Made by a program: the position numbers and the translations under genes | The notes under the pieces: model-generated | Seen by the model: the letters and a program-made list of their open reading frames with translations, nothing else | Database searches by the model: none | What the model was told of the DNA's origin: nothing | Part shown: piece by piece, positions 22,981 to 34,658 of the stretch | Position numbering within the stretch: position 1 is the stretch's first letter | Layout: the number at the start of each line of letters is the position of its first letter | Assembly (NCBI GenBank): GCA_030062745.1 | Contig: CP099845.1 | Span: 19,694,903-19,758,902 of the forward strand | Reading direction: 5' to 3' | DNA length: 64,000 bases | DNA from: Capitulum mitella | Lineage: Eukaryota; Arthropoda; Thecostraca; Pollicipedomorpha; Pollicipedidae

Positions 22981-25071
22981 AGCCAGCGGACTTTGATGCT
23001 TGTGTTGAAGACACTTCGTAACTCGTGTTTGGCCTGCTTGCTGAATTTTGAAGCTTGAAGTTTGATGGTCTAGTTGTAATGAGAAACACCACCAAAGTCA
23101 TCCGGAGAACGCATCCAATTATGTGTAGTATTGCGGTTACAAACTCCAAACAGTGAAATTTAATCTTGCTTTGTAGCAGTATGCTGTATGATGGTGCAAA
23201 TACAACACGAACAGTACCACTGCATTGAACCTAGTACGTTTCCTGCTGCTTGACTCCATTCCCGTGTGACTCTATTCCCGCACGGGGCCGCAGGAGCCCC
23301 GTGCGATTTTTCACTCGTCATTTCTCGGGCTTTCGAAACAGCTTAACCGCATCTGGTGACCAATTTTATCTATTCTTCCTATATATTACGCTAAATACTA
23401 GAAACTGTATTTCCCCCAGAGGCGGAACCATGCCGATTTTCGGAAGGCACCTAGAGCCTTTTTTGGCACTGATATCGTAGACATAGTTATCAAACATAGA
23501 GCGTTAAGGTAGAATTTAAATCGTGATATGAGTGCGTGGGAAAATACCGGGGTAAATGCACACTAATGTTTACTTTTTGAGCTCATTTTTGTTTGCTTTT
23601 TGAGTAAATAAAATGTTTACTTTTTGATGTTTTTATGTTTTTTATTTAATGCTACGAAACTGTTTACTTATTTTGAGTAAATGAGCTCATTTCACATGGC
23701 CAGATCAGTCAAAACTTGGATTTGAGTGTTTTGTATGCTTCTTTGGCGCTTGTCTTCCAAGAGGGAAAACCGGAATACATATGACTAACGACAAGACTCT
23801 CTGCTTGTGGTTTAAATTTCAGGTCGATATCATTTCAGATCACGGAGTTATGATTAAAATCTTCTCGCGATTACCGTATATGTATCACAACTAAGAGAAG
23901 AAAGAGGCTGTAGTGTTCTCCGGTTTCTTGGCCCGACACGCGTCCCCGAAACAAAATACGGCTCAGGTTGAATGATGTATTATGGGAACGGTTGCTGCGA
24001 GATCAACAACTGAAGGTGAAATATTCCCCAGAAACTAAACTGTCGCATACGACATAAAAAAAAACGAGAAAACATTAGACACGAGACATTACGTAATCAG
24101 AACAAACGACTGGAGAAAGCAACGTGAGCAGCGGCGAGGAAAGCTGAAATCTACCGCCTCGCAGCAATCATGCCAAGATTTGTTCTCTCTATAGCAGCGC
24201 CACTGAGCGGAGGAGCATCAGTGGCGCCACCGCGCGGCCGTCCAACAGCGACGGACAAAGCTTGTTCAGACAAACAACTAGTGCGGTTTCCGTTCTGAAT
24301 AACCACCGGCATCCTGAAAACATTATTGCCACAAATGTAGGTAAATGATTCTTAAACATCGCGAACGCAGGCGATCGAGGATGATGACAAATGATGAATG
24401 CAACGTAACGGAACAAAGAAAACCAAGAATGGAGAACGCAACAGAAAGGTAAATTATCACTCTCTAGTTTGTTTTAATCAAGCCTGGACAAACAGCAATG
24501 CAACCATCTTCTTGGCCAACACTAATAAGGAGAAAAGGACTAAATTCTGCCAAGCCGTAAATAAACTGACAAACAGGATTTCTTGCCAAGAGGTGATCCG
24601 AAATGCCCAACTAAATGCCTTTAAATGCCGCGTGAAAACAAGTCAGTCTGCCCGAACTGGGACGAAAGGGAAGTAATATCCTGTTGTCCTCAACACCCAA
24701 ACTTTCTTTCGTTTGTTTTGGACCTCTTTTTTGACGCATCAGTCAGGACTGACCATTAGCGTCGTGGTCGAAATCCGACTAGTCTTGTGTCAAGTCGTGT
24801 GTCTCGTCAGGCGTCAGTCGGGCGTCCGTCAGCCAGTCGTCTGCCACGTCAGGAGAGTGGCCGGCCGGCCCCCGCGGCCAGAAAGTCGGCCCGGTCATGT
24901 GAGCCGCGACTGGCCGAGCCGGGCAGGGGCACCATCAGAGCCGCGACGCCCGGGTGGTCAGCCGCGGCAACAGAGGCCATAAGCAAGATATGGGGGAATA
25001 CAATAAAATGATATGGCTGGAGTTATTCAAAACACTGTGAAATGAACCCAAAGCCATTTTACGTGACTTGC

Positions 25072-25104
25072 AGGTCATCTAAGGTCATTTGAGGTCAAAG
25101 GTCA
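25072..25104 (+). promoter_or_regulatory. four AGGTCA half-sites (DR4-DR4-DR1)
   Basis: Perfect AGGTCA at 25072, 25082, 25092 and 25099, with spacers of 4, 4 and 1 bases. This is the architecture bound by nuclear-receptor heterodimers (DR4 and DR1). The identical array is at 42751-42783 in the second copy of the repeat. Confidence 0.6.
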
Positions 25105-25250
25105 GAAGTTGATGGGATGACGATAGGATTACCACAATACCTCCCTGGCGTTGCCTATGTAAACATTATACAAACACTGTAATACCATTGATACTTCTTA
25201 AGTATGAAATGCCAAGTAAAAACGAAAACTATGTTTCTTTTATCTTAATC

Positions 25251-25256
<6 letters not shown>

Positions 25257-25282
<26 letters not shown>

Positions 25283-25313
25283 CTTTTGTGTACACACACA
25301 TATAGATATATGC

Positions 25314-25345
<32 letters not shown>

Positions 25346-25349
25346 ATAT
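25257..25349. repeat. two (TA)n tracts with CACA spacer
   Basis: TA tracts at about 25257-25281 and 25301-25349 separated by 'gtgtacacacacatatag'. The equivalent tracts in the second repeat copy (42,935-43,066) are longer. Confidence 0.9.
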
Positions 25350-25741
25350 AAACGGCTCACTAAATCTTACAATATATTTGACGTTAATGGATCTCTTCGA
25401 TAGCGTTTCGATGTTCCGCACCAGTCGCTTGTCTTCCAAGGAAAAGTTGCGTAATAATGTGCCTGTATTACGTAACGTTTCGTTAGTTCTGCTCACATTT
25501 TCAGACATATCCACAGAGACACATAGTACAAACAACAGGGTTCTAGTATTCGTTTGAGTCGCATCGGACCAAAATAATATTTCAAACGTCTACGTTGGGT
25601 CATTTTTGCCATTCGAATTGAAGTTATTTATAATTCAACGCACTATCGTGAATGGCGTCTCTGATAAAGGAAACCATACCGTCAGATATGCTGTGATATT
25701 TCATGAGTCATACATAAAGGAAAATATCCTCCCATCTTTTA

Positions 25742-25743
<2 letters not shown>

Positions 25744-25799
<56 letters not shown>

Positions 25800-25800
25800 T
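25744..25800. repeat. (TA)n microsatellite followed by TG-rich DNA
   Basis: A long TA tract after 'cccatcttttactga', followed by a TGTGTG/GCGCGC-rich stretch to about 25,850. The same module is at 43,460-43,550. Confidence 0.9.
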
Positions 25801-26337
25801 ATCAATATATTTATGTGTATGTGTGTGTGCGTGTGAGTGCGCGCGCGTGTGTTTGAACTTTTCCAAGCCCTGTGGATGGCTATGATTTTGTCAAAATTCT
25901 AAACGTATGGGCCAACGTTAAAAGTCCCATCGATTAGCTCTGAATTGGTGTCAGTTGCATGGAAATCGGGCTATAAATATCTGAGTTATTACAAGGAGAA
26001 ATAACATGTTTCTTTTTTGTTGCACTCTCTCCACCGATTGCAAGATTTTGATTTTTTAAGTGAAAATGCAACTCATATTATGGCGAATCTATTGTCTCTT
26101 TTCGCAATGAAATCGAAAGGGAAGTTCTCGACATCTTTCGGCAGTAGCATAATACGTCCTCCCCTATACGGCAGTGAATCTATGCGTTATGAGGACGGCT
26201 AAAATGTTAAAGGTTATCTTTACCTTACCTTTAGGCATTTTCATTAACCTCGCGTCAAGCTTTGAAAGAACGAAGTGCTTCATAAAGTCTTTTAGCCATA
26301 ACACTTGACTTGGCCACATGGAATGAGTATGAACATG

Positions 26338-26530
26338 ACTCGAAACTGACTCGAAACTCAGGCAACCAGTATTTCCGGGAGGGGCAACCGCTGGTGACCG
26401 CAACGAAGTTTTGTCCGAGGTTCGCCAAGGTCGGCCGACGTTATCAACAAAACTTGGCCGTTTGTACTTTGACGTCACCGTGCATCTAGTACTCCCCTGC
26501 AAAATCGTTTACATAATCAATTCTAGCATC
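26338..26530 (-). repeat. fragment of duplication A, inverted
   Basis: Reverse-complement match to about 60,970-61,150 and 17,070-17,220 (gattttgcagg, gatgcacggtga, cgtcggccgaccttgg). It places the end of the inverted amplified block next to the 3.1-kb repeat boundary at 26,337. Confidence 0.65.
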
Positions 26531-27201
26531 GTAAAGAAAGAGGATATATGTTTTTGTGTGTAGTAAAGTACAGGAAATGTTGTTTTGTGATGGTGAAATC
26601 AGGAGCATGCCAGTTGTGGTAATGGGCAGTTTCTATGGTGGTTTGCTTCGAAGGCTGGAATGTCTTTATGACAAGGCGACACGCAGTTCAGTTTGGATTC
26701 TTGTCGTTTGGGGTCATAACGGGCCTCCTGTCACTTTCCTGTGGAGATCTGATTTGCACTGTTCATGGTCCATTTTCTCTAGGAAAATGAGTTTCTTTAT
26801 CCATTTTGAATGAAATAATTTTTGCCTGCCAATCTTATCTCAGACTGGACTTTGTTCGATTCGATTAGGTGAGCAAGATGACCCTAGGGTTGTATCATGT
26901 ACTGAAGAGAGCATAGCAGCGGAGTTTGTGATGCCAAACGACACCTATGTTTAGTTCGCTTGACCGTTTCCTCGCTTGTAATCTGACCGGATGTCAGAGT
27001 TTGTCGTGTGCTGCTTGATTCTGTGAAGAGGTGCGTCGTGCTGCTGACCAGGCACGGTCAGCAGCGGTCAGCACCTGGACCGGCAGCCGGCGCGGTCCCC
27101 AGCCAATACAGGTCCTGTGCCGGCCACCGGACCAGCCCCTGCACCAGTTGTACCGAAGCACTGCGGCTTGCGTCCAGCGACTGTAACTGGGCCCGTCATA
27201 G

Positions 27202-27475
27202 CTGACGACCTACTGTCCGTGGAATTGTGATCAGAACCAATTCAGCAGTGGAGGATACGTCACGGCTTTACACTCTGCCAGCCGAGGAGGCCATACTGTA
27301 ATACTCGGTCATCACAAATGGTCGGCTTACAGCAGTGCAAAACGGTATCTTGACTCAGATTTCTATACTCATGCCTTTCACCTGTAAGTGTTATTTCGCT
27401 GATGACGGTAACATCATTGGTAGTCGATACCTTGCTCTCAGGCACTCTGTCGCTTCTACAGTAGCTGACTGCTGA
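27202..27475 (+). pseudogene. conserved unnamed frame, tail-to-tail with copy 5
   Basis: It reads LTTYCPWNCDQNQFSSGGYV, then LGHHKWSAYSS and KRYLDSDFY, as in the intact frame at 59155-59427 (-). One extra base near 'cacctgtaagtg' breaks it, after which the end (SRYLALRHSVASTVADC, stop) is readable in another frame. I do not recognise the family. Confidence 0.4.
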
Positions 27476-27782
27476 CTGTTATTTTTCATACTGCTTTCAT
27501 TACCTATCGGTTTAGTGTCTTCTTTATATACATCGCAGAAAAAACACAAAGACACTGTTAGTATTGGATTTACATAATAATACAGCATACTGTTTCAAAG
27601 CAAGATTTGATATGACTGTTATGAATTTGGGACTGCAGCAGTACACATAATTGGATGTGTTCTCCGAATGACCCCGTTGGTGTGTATTTTTACAACTGAG
27701 CCATCAAGCTCCAATCTTCAAAGACCAGCGAGCAAGCTAATAATGAGCTACCAGGTGTCTTCTATACAAATGCCTGCTACCT

Positions 27783-28225
27783 TTAACCCTTGTATCCACC
27801 CTTGTAGCCGCCTCCGTAACCGCCCCTGGATCCACCTCCGTAGCCTCCCTTGTATCCGCCGCCGTATCCTCCCCTAGATCCTCCTCCGTAGCCTCCCTTG
27901 TATCCACCTCCGTAGCCTCCTCCGCGTCCACCCTTCCTGTAGCTTCCAATGTATCCAGCTGAGGCCACGGCCACCATGGCAACAAACAGCAGAATCTGAA
28001 ATCGCAAGATATTCGAAACTGTTAGAAACGTGACGGATAAGACAAGAAAACATGAAATATCATTTTGTTGTATCGATAATTTCTCTTTAGTCACAAAAAC
28101 TACCAACTCTACCACACCCTGTTCTGCAATTTATGCTGTTGCGAAACATTTTTAGCCACTATTATTCCTGCACAACAGGCAGTTTTCATCAGTTTCACAT
28201 AACTTACCAGGAGCTTGAAGTTCAT
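27783..28225 (-). CDS. Gly/Tyr-rich secreted peptide, copy 5 (two exons)
   Basis: On the minus strand, exon 1 is 28208-28225 (MNFKLL, donor GTAAGT) and exon 2 is 27783-27995 (acceptor TTTCAG), with a 212-bp phase-0 intron. The precursor is 76 residues: canonical signal and 57 mature residues with two GGGSRGGYGGGYKGGYG units and the usual GGYKGGYKG end. The start of the mature chain reads GYIGSYRKGGRGGG, with an extra Arg. It has no acidic residue and no cysteine, so the peptide is strongly basic. The exon-2 frame stays open back through the intron, but homology and the spliced exon 1 set the start. Its block is the inverted counterpart of the copy 9 and copy 10 blocks. Confidence 0.86.
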
Positions 28226-28299
28226 GTTTACAGTTGTTGAGCTGGCGACTCCACGCGAAGCTGAGAAATGTCTGCCTGCTTCTTCTGATCGGCGGAGGT

Positions 28300-28377
28300 T
28301 TTTATATGGCGGTGTTCAGAGACATGGCCTTCACGTATTTACATGGTTACTGCACATCAGCGTTGTTAGTCGTGACC
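28300..28377 (-). promoter_or_regulatory. promoter module and TATA box of copy 5
   Basis: On the minus strand: GGTCACGAC (28377-28369), GATGTGCAG, CCATGTAAATACGTGAAGGCC, ATGTCTCTGAACACCGCCA, and TATAAAA at 28306-28300, followed by ACC as in copies 4, 9 and 10. Confidence 0.75.
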
Positions 28378-28589
28378 ATAATGTTGTTTTTAGAGCGGGA
28401 AGGAAGGTCAGTCGACAGAAAAGCCCTTCCGGGCGTGGAAAATTCCCGATCAACGTAGTAGGCGGCAAAGGGAGCCGGAGTTAACTTTAACTGCCTGCCA
28501 CCGGGAAATCCAACATTGAGTCTAGCTAAATGTGACCCCCTACCCAAGAAATGGTCCATCCGCAAATAATTTTAATCACTCAGCTGATC

Positions 28590-28777
28590 TGCGAAGATCG
28601 GCTTGAACGCTGCTCGCCATTGAAAGATTCTCCTTGTGAAAATCTTGTCCACCATTTGTTCACCATACGGCGTGACAGGACCGGTGCTTTGGCGATATCT
28701 CCTTGACTGGCGCCAGGTAGAACTATTTCCATGGCCCTCGCACAAACAGCTTTCCGGGAAAGAGCCTTTTATCCATG
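28590..28777 (-). pseudogene. Tc1/mariner-like transposase N-terminal relic (copy 5 block)
   Basis: Reading the minus strand, homology to 50,643 gives ALSRKAVCARAMEIVLPG, SQGDIAKAPVLSRRMV and NKWWTRFSQGESF. The start region has lost a few bases, so no intact frame begins at the ATG. It is a helix-turn-helix domain only, upstream of copy 5 just as in the copy 4, 9 and 10 blocks. Confidence 0.65.
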
Positions 28778-29204
28778 TATACGTCTCGGTCATGTCTGAG
28801 TTCTGTGGCTCAGTATGACCTAGTTAATTAATCTTTACAGGTTCGCATGACTCACACGATGAGTTTAAAAAATGCGCGTGACTTCTGGTTACTTTCGTCG
28901 TCTGAATGTAAAAGTGCTGAAGCTACAGGACCAAAGGTGTAGACGGGGGTGAGAAGGAACTTTTGAAACATCCCGTACGTGTCGATTGGTCTATAGGAGA
29001 ACAGGACAACAGGACACATGGAAATTGTGTGACATCTTTTGCCGTCATACATCGCTGTTTTACGAAATGCACCAAAAGAAACCTAATAACTGTTCACATC
29101 ACCCAGCTGCGAAACCTGGATTTTGTCAAGGGCGGGTTCCATTCGGACCTTCGGCCGAGGGGCCCCAATGTTCGGCATCAGGCATTGGGTTGCTTCGTAT
29201 TGCA

Positions 29205-29294
29205 CACACACACAGACACACACACACACACATATATATAAGTATAATTATACATCCATATATATAAGTATAATTATACATGCATATATATATG

Positions 29295-29328
<34 letters not shown>

Positions 29329-29331
29329 CAT
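29205..29331. repeat. (CA)n-(TA)n-(TG)n composite microsatellite
   Basis: A CA tract, two near-identical 27-bp units built on 'catatatataagtataatt', a TA tract and a TG tract follow in order. The CA and TG ends can pair, making a near-palindrome of about 125 bp. Confidence 0.88.
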
Positions 29332-29449
29332 GTGAAGAGCACATCGACAGAAAAAGGCGTCCGACGAACGTGAAAAATCAAATCAAAACTGTTCGCTATC
29401 AAATGCTTCGAAGAAAATCAATATCAGTTTCCCAAGGAATGTCGTACAG

Positions 29450-30830
29450 CATTAAATGTTAGCGGATTTGGTGGTCTCAATGGCAGGTCCATGCCGTTTA
29501 CAGGTTTGCGGAGGCCTTTGCTTCTCAGACGGGTCTTTGATAGGGTAACAAGGTTCCGGGTTCAGAATCACACTACATGCATAACAAACGCAACGGCAAA
29601 AAAGACGTCCCCACAAAAGTGATAAAAGATAAGAGAACGGTTCTTTCTCCAAATTTATGTACACCAATTTCAGTTTCTTACAGAACGTCACAGTGCTGAA
29701 TGTTGTTAAACATGAAAGACTCTAAAGCGGGTTCATGCTGTTTATAGGCCCGCGGAGACACCCCCTTCACAGCTCAGCACGGTTCCATTAGAGACTAGCA
29801 CTGCAGGTCAGCAAGCGCCCCGTTGTTGCAGAGGAAATAAAATGAGTTATAAAAGGGGTCCGTGCTGTTTACAGGCCAGCGTATACCCCTTCAGGAGGAC
29901 AGGGGCCTTCTAGGAAAGTTACAGTTCCCCACCTGCGCTGCCAGGTAGGGACTGTAATGGCCTTCTATGCTGTCTTCCAGAGATTACATTCTTGAAAAAT
30001 GGCTCATGTTGTGCCAACGAAACGTGGCGAACTATGCTGGGCGATGGCAACCACGGGCAACCCTTACAGCGAACATCTAATATTCGCAGTCAGCTGTTGC
30101 GCTCAGGTTGACTGCTAAACGACTGGTCTGAATTACCATACTCCTAACAAACCACCACAGAGACCACTTTACGGAATGTCATCGCCCCATTGACAAGCCG
30201 GCAGTTGTAAAGATTCCTTCACGGAGGTGACGGGCTGCTTAGGGGCAAGCGCAGGAGCCTCTTTACATGGTGGCTGAGGGTTCCTTTAAGGCCTTCACGG
30301 ACCGGCAGGCTGCCCCTCTACAGGCCAACGGGGCATCCCGTTGGCCTGTGGAGGCCTTCAGCAGAATGGCCTCCATTAAAGGCCAGCAGGAGGCCATCTT
30401 AAGGCCCGCAGGCGTATTGGATATGACCCTTTACAGGATAGCACGGGCCCTTTGTAGACTAATCGGTAACCATTTACAGGCCTGTCAGGGTCCTTTACAG
30501 GTCGGCAGGGGCTCATTTACAGGCCTGTAGGTGGATTCTTTGCAGGTCAGAAGCTGTCCATCTGTGGGCCCGAAGAAAACCCTTTACAAGCTTGCATGGG
30601 GCCTCTTGGTAGGACCCATCCACAAGCACGTAGGAGGCCATCTTTAGGGCGACACAGGACCCCTTTACAGATTGGCAGAGGTCGCCAAGAGGCCCATCTA
30701 CAGCCCGTAGCCGGGGCCTTTTCAGGATGGTAGGGACCTTCAGCAAGCCGAAAGGGGCCCTCTTTGCAGACCAGAAGGCCCCTCATCTGCTACCCCTCCC
30801 ATCCCTCCTTTCCCTAATCACTATGCGCTA
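29450..30830. repeat. degenerate minisatellite built on TTTACAGGC (inverted block copy)
   Basis: Between about 30,280 and 30,800 the phrase '(c)cctttacaggcc' recurs every 20-40 bases with heavy degeneration (for example near 30313, 30428, 30473, 30494, 30514, 30580, 30662). The same array lies inverted at 55.08-55.62 kb and, shortened, at 49.33-49.48 kb. The flank 29.45-30.2 kb carries the non-tandem part shared with 20.8-21.3, 49.5-50.05 and 55.65-56.2 kb. Confidence 0.65.
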
Positions 30831-30999
30831 CGCGCAGAGGGGCGCCTTCCAATCCAAATTCGGTCCTCCTACGTGCCATGCGCGGAGGGGACCAGAATTT
30901 GGGTCTGGGGTCTCGTGCGTGCTAAAGGAGGGTGTCCAGCCTCCTGCCTGGAATTACCATGGAAGAATTGCTTTACTCTCCATGGTAGCTTTTTGTAGA

Positions 31000-32769
31000 T
31001 AAAAAGAAAACAAAACGATAGCATAGAGGGGAGACATAATGACAAAGGCCACAGGACATGTTCTCTTTTTTACACGGCACACAAAACGCATTTATCAATT
31101 GTGCCTCACAAGAATTCCTTTTCACCCATTCCAGCAGTAAATGTAGAAATGTGTGCATCAACATGTAACTTACATGAGTCTCAGTATGGTCGATATGTTG
31201 AGTCCAGAGTACGAGACGGATAAATCCAGTTCGATCCGATCCATCCGCATCCAGCCAGGCTGAATCTAAATCCAGTCCGGATCCATAACTTTTCCTAGAG
31301 AAGCCAGAATGGCAAGCTTCCATACCCAATCTAATGCAAACTTGTATGCTAAGAAACGGTCAAAACTCTATAAAAATTGTACATATGAAGAATTGTTATC
31401 CGACATTATTTGCCTACACAGTCTGTTTTTCAGAAACAGGTCAACTCTGTTTAAATTTTTCACCTCCATCTGGACTCCTCCCCGTTTACTTGAGATGTTT
31501 TAATTGATGTTGGAGGTAATGATGTCTCACTGACTTCACCTACAATGCCAACAAATATCAGTTGCTACCTGTGATGGGTACTGCTTGCTCACTAGCAGCT
31601 GAGTGGGATTTGCGAAAATATAGCCATACACTTTGAGCTAAAAGCTCCATTTCACAAATCATGGGCTGTGACACAAGGACTTAGGTCTTCAGAGTCTGCC
31701 GTCGTAGATGTTTTTCGATCATTTCCCATGGCATGTTGACAGTACCACAACAGCTGGTTCCATGACTGTCAAAGCCTGCTACTGCGCATTACTGAATTAC
31801 GTTCCCCTCCCCCTACCCTCCAACAGGTACTGAAAGCATTGGTGAAACCTGGTAGTCTCACAGAACAACATTTCGGGGACCACCAAATACCGCACGCGAC
31901 GCACCTGCGATACGATTGAGCCGAGACTCGAAATATGGTAGCAATACCGTCAATGTTCTTGACATCGTTAGAACATTTCTGGGACATCAAAAAACGGGCC
32001 AAGAGCGTTAATCAGCGTCCACTGTTTCCAGCACACGCTACAATTTTGTAGTAGCCGAAACAAAACTGATGCGGGAAAACCGTGCAAGAATGCTTCGCTG
32101 ACTGCCAACAGGTGGCAGAAAACAATCACTTCATCGCTCTTTGACGCTCGTATGTCTGATTGTATCAACTGCGCTAGTGCTCGCAAAGGTCACAACGCAT
32201 GATTCTTCTAGTCGTAACGGTTGAAACTAGGGGGGGGGGGAGTTTGTGTTGTATGTAAGGGGCGAAGTAAACATTGTTGTTCCATCCTAGCCTGATCCAC
32301 ATAATGTGAACAGTCCGGCTTCCTGACAGGCACATCTACATTTGGCCGTCCTAGATGTTACGCGTATGCATTGTTCCAAGGTAAGGTATTGAATTCGCCA
32401 CAAATGTACCTCTTATGACAAGCTTTGGTTTGACTAGGCACACAGGACTCAAAATCGGACGTGATTTATGCCCAATTTCTACTTACCTGCATTATCACGG
32501 ACGGCGACACGGGTTTTTGACTATGGGGAGGGACGTCAATTCGTATTCTTTTGAGAGGGCCCTCCCCCCATGTTGCTTTGGGGCCCCAATATTTTCTGCC
32601 TGGTTTAAGGGTAAATTGGCAATAATTACAAGACGAACGGCTGCAAAAGACAAGAGATATCCTGGAAGTATGGACATAAGCATAAAGTGATGTATCTATC
32701 TATCGTTCTATCTGCTATCTTTGTATAAATATATGTATATATATATATATATGTAAGCATATGATGGAA

Positions 32770-32830
<61 letters not shown>

Positions 32831-32855
32831 ATATATATAAAGAAATAAAGATATA

Positions 32856-32891
<36 letters not shown>

Positions 32892-33450
32892 AATGCATAT
32901 GGATATATGCAATTTTGTATTTGATAAACAGTATCGAAAAACTTATAGATTTCCGTTAATCAAAGTAAAGCGGGCTAAATCCGTTGAGAAGCACACATTT
33001 GAATGGAGGTTAGCTTGTTGGGCTCTCGGCTCGGCCCTCGCCACAATCATTTACAGAAATCAACGCCCATAACTATAGGGTACTATTAGGGACACAGCAC
33101 AGACGATTATCTCTTGAAAGAAGACAACCCTTCCCCCTCAAAATTGTGTTTTTCCTGGGTTTCGTCCACTTCATTTTACGATTTACGGCCTTTATAACAC
33201 AAAACTTGCCTCTTATCTCGCCGAAATAACGATAATATTGGCAGTCCCCCATCAGCGAATTTTGCGTTTTACATTGCAAAGAAACCACAGCGAAAACAAA
33301 CTTTGTCACAATACGTCAGACTTTAAAGCTGCCGGCAAAATGTCACAAAATTTTGCTTTACTGTCAACCGGATTTCGAATCTTTATCGAAGTCAGGCTGA
33401 TAACCGTCTCGCATCAGCCAGTTTCGCCAACGCGACTGAGCTCAAGAATG
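31000..33450 (-). repeat. inverted copy of amplified block interior (matches 52.4-54.85 kb)
   Basis: It aligns inverted with 52.4-54.85 kb throughout and, with a gap, with 47.9-49.32 kb. Open frames such as 31968-32186 (-) have diverged counterparts at 49044 (+) but also stops and frameshifts, and no known family. I find no supported gene. Confidence 0.65.
32692..32886. repeat. (TCTA)n and (TA)n microsatellites
   Basis: A short TATC/TCTA run near 32692-32720, then long TA tracts to about 32886. The inverted counterpart of the (TA)n(TAGA)n tract is at 52,976-53,104. Confidence 0.9.
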
Positions 33451-33459
33451 TCTCCATTT

Positions 33460-34070
33460 ACAAACCAAGTTCATAATCATATTTCACATCACGAAAGTTA
33501 TCACTCTTGTCGGTTACCAGATATACCAGTACCCCGCAATCAGCTGACTGTGGGGTAATGACTTCTTTGCCGATTGTGACGCTGCCACTTCGTCCTCCTT
33601 CGCTGCTGTGGCTTCCATAAGCTGGCTTCGGCAACATCTTCAACATTTCGGCGTCTCCTGTATTAAGCCTTGACGACCCCGGGATGGCACTTCCCGTAGC
33701 AAAATATCGCCGATTTCTGTCAATATTGCAACCGTCCACCAGTGCGCTGGTGACAACGATGACAGTAGACTGGCTTCAGTTATGTAAGTGGTCTCGCGTT
33801 TCGTTAGATATCACCAGGACCCGGGCCATTACCACCATGTCTTAAGCCGGGAGCACCTGGGGCTGGGATATTCCGCCACCTGTGGCCGCCTGAGGGGAGG
33901 GTGCTAAACAACTTTCTCCTTCTACGTCAGGAACTAAGATTCCCATCAAAATTATTCTGACAACAGTCGACGTGCCATGTTTTCGTCATCTTAGGTGGCA
34001 AACGTGACCTCTTCGTTGACCTATGACGTCAGAGGGCAAGAAAACGTCAGGATTTATGCCCGGAAGAATG
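33460..34070. repeat. dispersed repeat, second copy
   Basis: Same element as 20.2-20.76 kb in the same orientation, and inverted at 46.73-47.24 kb. Its two strands give short frames (33458-33739 minus and 47041-47241 plus) that share DRN.RYFATGSAI but have no known relatives. It is treated as repeat. Confidence 0.6.
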
Positions 34071-34508
34071 TGCGACGATTTTAAGATCGAACAAGTTGTG
34101 TGGGGCCTGTTAAGTTCGCAAAAAACGAAGGACAACAGTATGTATACCTGATTTCATGCCATACAAACAAGAAAAACTATTCTAGTACAGCGTCCAACAG
34201 TTCTGAATCTTCCATTTGTGATTTCGGATTCATTTCAGTCTGGTTTTTCGGACGCATCACACATCAAAACATGCGCAATGCGAATAAAGGTCGTGTATAC
34301 CACGCAAATAAAAAACCTCCTGCATCAGAGAAATAAAGAGTGGTCTATGACTTATCAAAGGTTACAGCAATAAACTTCTGAACGAAGGAAATACCCCACG
34401 GCGTTTTGCATGAGGGAGCGCCTACGGCTTATTGATGTTTCCAGTGCATTATGTGACGGAATTTACGTTTACGTCTGACCTTCGTGGCCGTTTTCAGAAT
34501 AGCAGACT

Positions 34509-34585
34509 GGTCACGACGCGCGGCTCACTGACATACACTGTCCATGCCCGCGAAGGCCAGGCCTGCGAGATACCGCAGTATAAAA
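34509..34585 (+). promoter_or_regulatory. promoter module and TATA box of copy 6
   Basis: GGTCACGAC (34509-34517), GCTCACTGACATACACTGTCC, CGCGAAGGCC, then TATAAAA at 34579-34585 followed by GC. Same subtype as copies 2 and 8. Confidence 0.75.
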
Positions 34586-34658
34586 GCTGACGATCAGTGA
34601 CAGCATTTGGACACTTCTCAACTTCAAGAGCTTACAAGCCTCGGCAACAGCTGTAAGC

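Larger units (their letters stand above)
23231..26337. mobile_element. 3.1-kb interspersed repeat, copy 1 (matches 40,911-44,032)
   Basis: Nearly identical by eye to 40,911-44,032, in the same orientation. It runs from 'gtacgtttcctgctgcttgact' to 'cacttgacttgg(c/t)cac', and the two differ by scattered substitutions and microsatellite length. It contains a TTTACTTTTTGAG-like short repeat (23565-23690), a GC-rich CGTCAG-bearing core (24.78-24.96 kb), four AGGTCA half-sites (25072-25104) and three (TA)n tracts. There is no long reading frame or transposase motif, so it is a non-autonomous element or a recent segmental duplicate. A diverged partial copy of its right part lies inverted at 37.08-37.51 kb. 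Confidence 0.7.

Noticed and set aside
24189..24416. 75-codon minus-strand frame identical in both 3.1-kb repeats (also 41867-42094)
   Set aside because: Its conservation is explained by the high similarity of the two repeats; there is no domain, no promoter and no third copy for a codon test.
24780..24960. CGTCAG/GTCAG-rich GC core considered as a CpG-island promoter
   Set aside because: It is internal to the 3.1-kb repeat, has no transcript structure around it, and occurs identically in the second copy.
27008..27205. Pro/Ala/Gly-rich frame, with matches at 59399-59684 and 52199-52399
   Set aside because: The open frames use different phases in different copies and the sequence is GC-rich repeat. 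Only the adjoining CPWNCDQ frame showed residue-level conservation, and that is listed separately.
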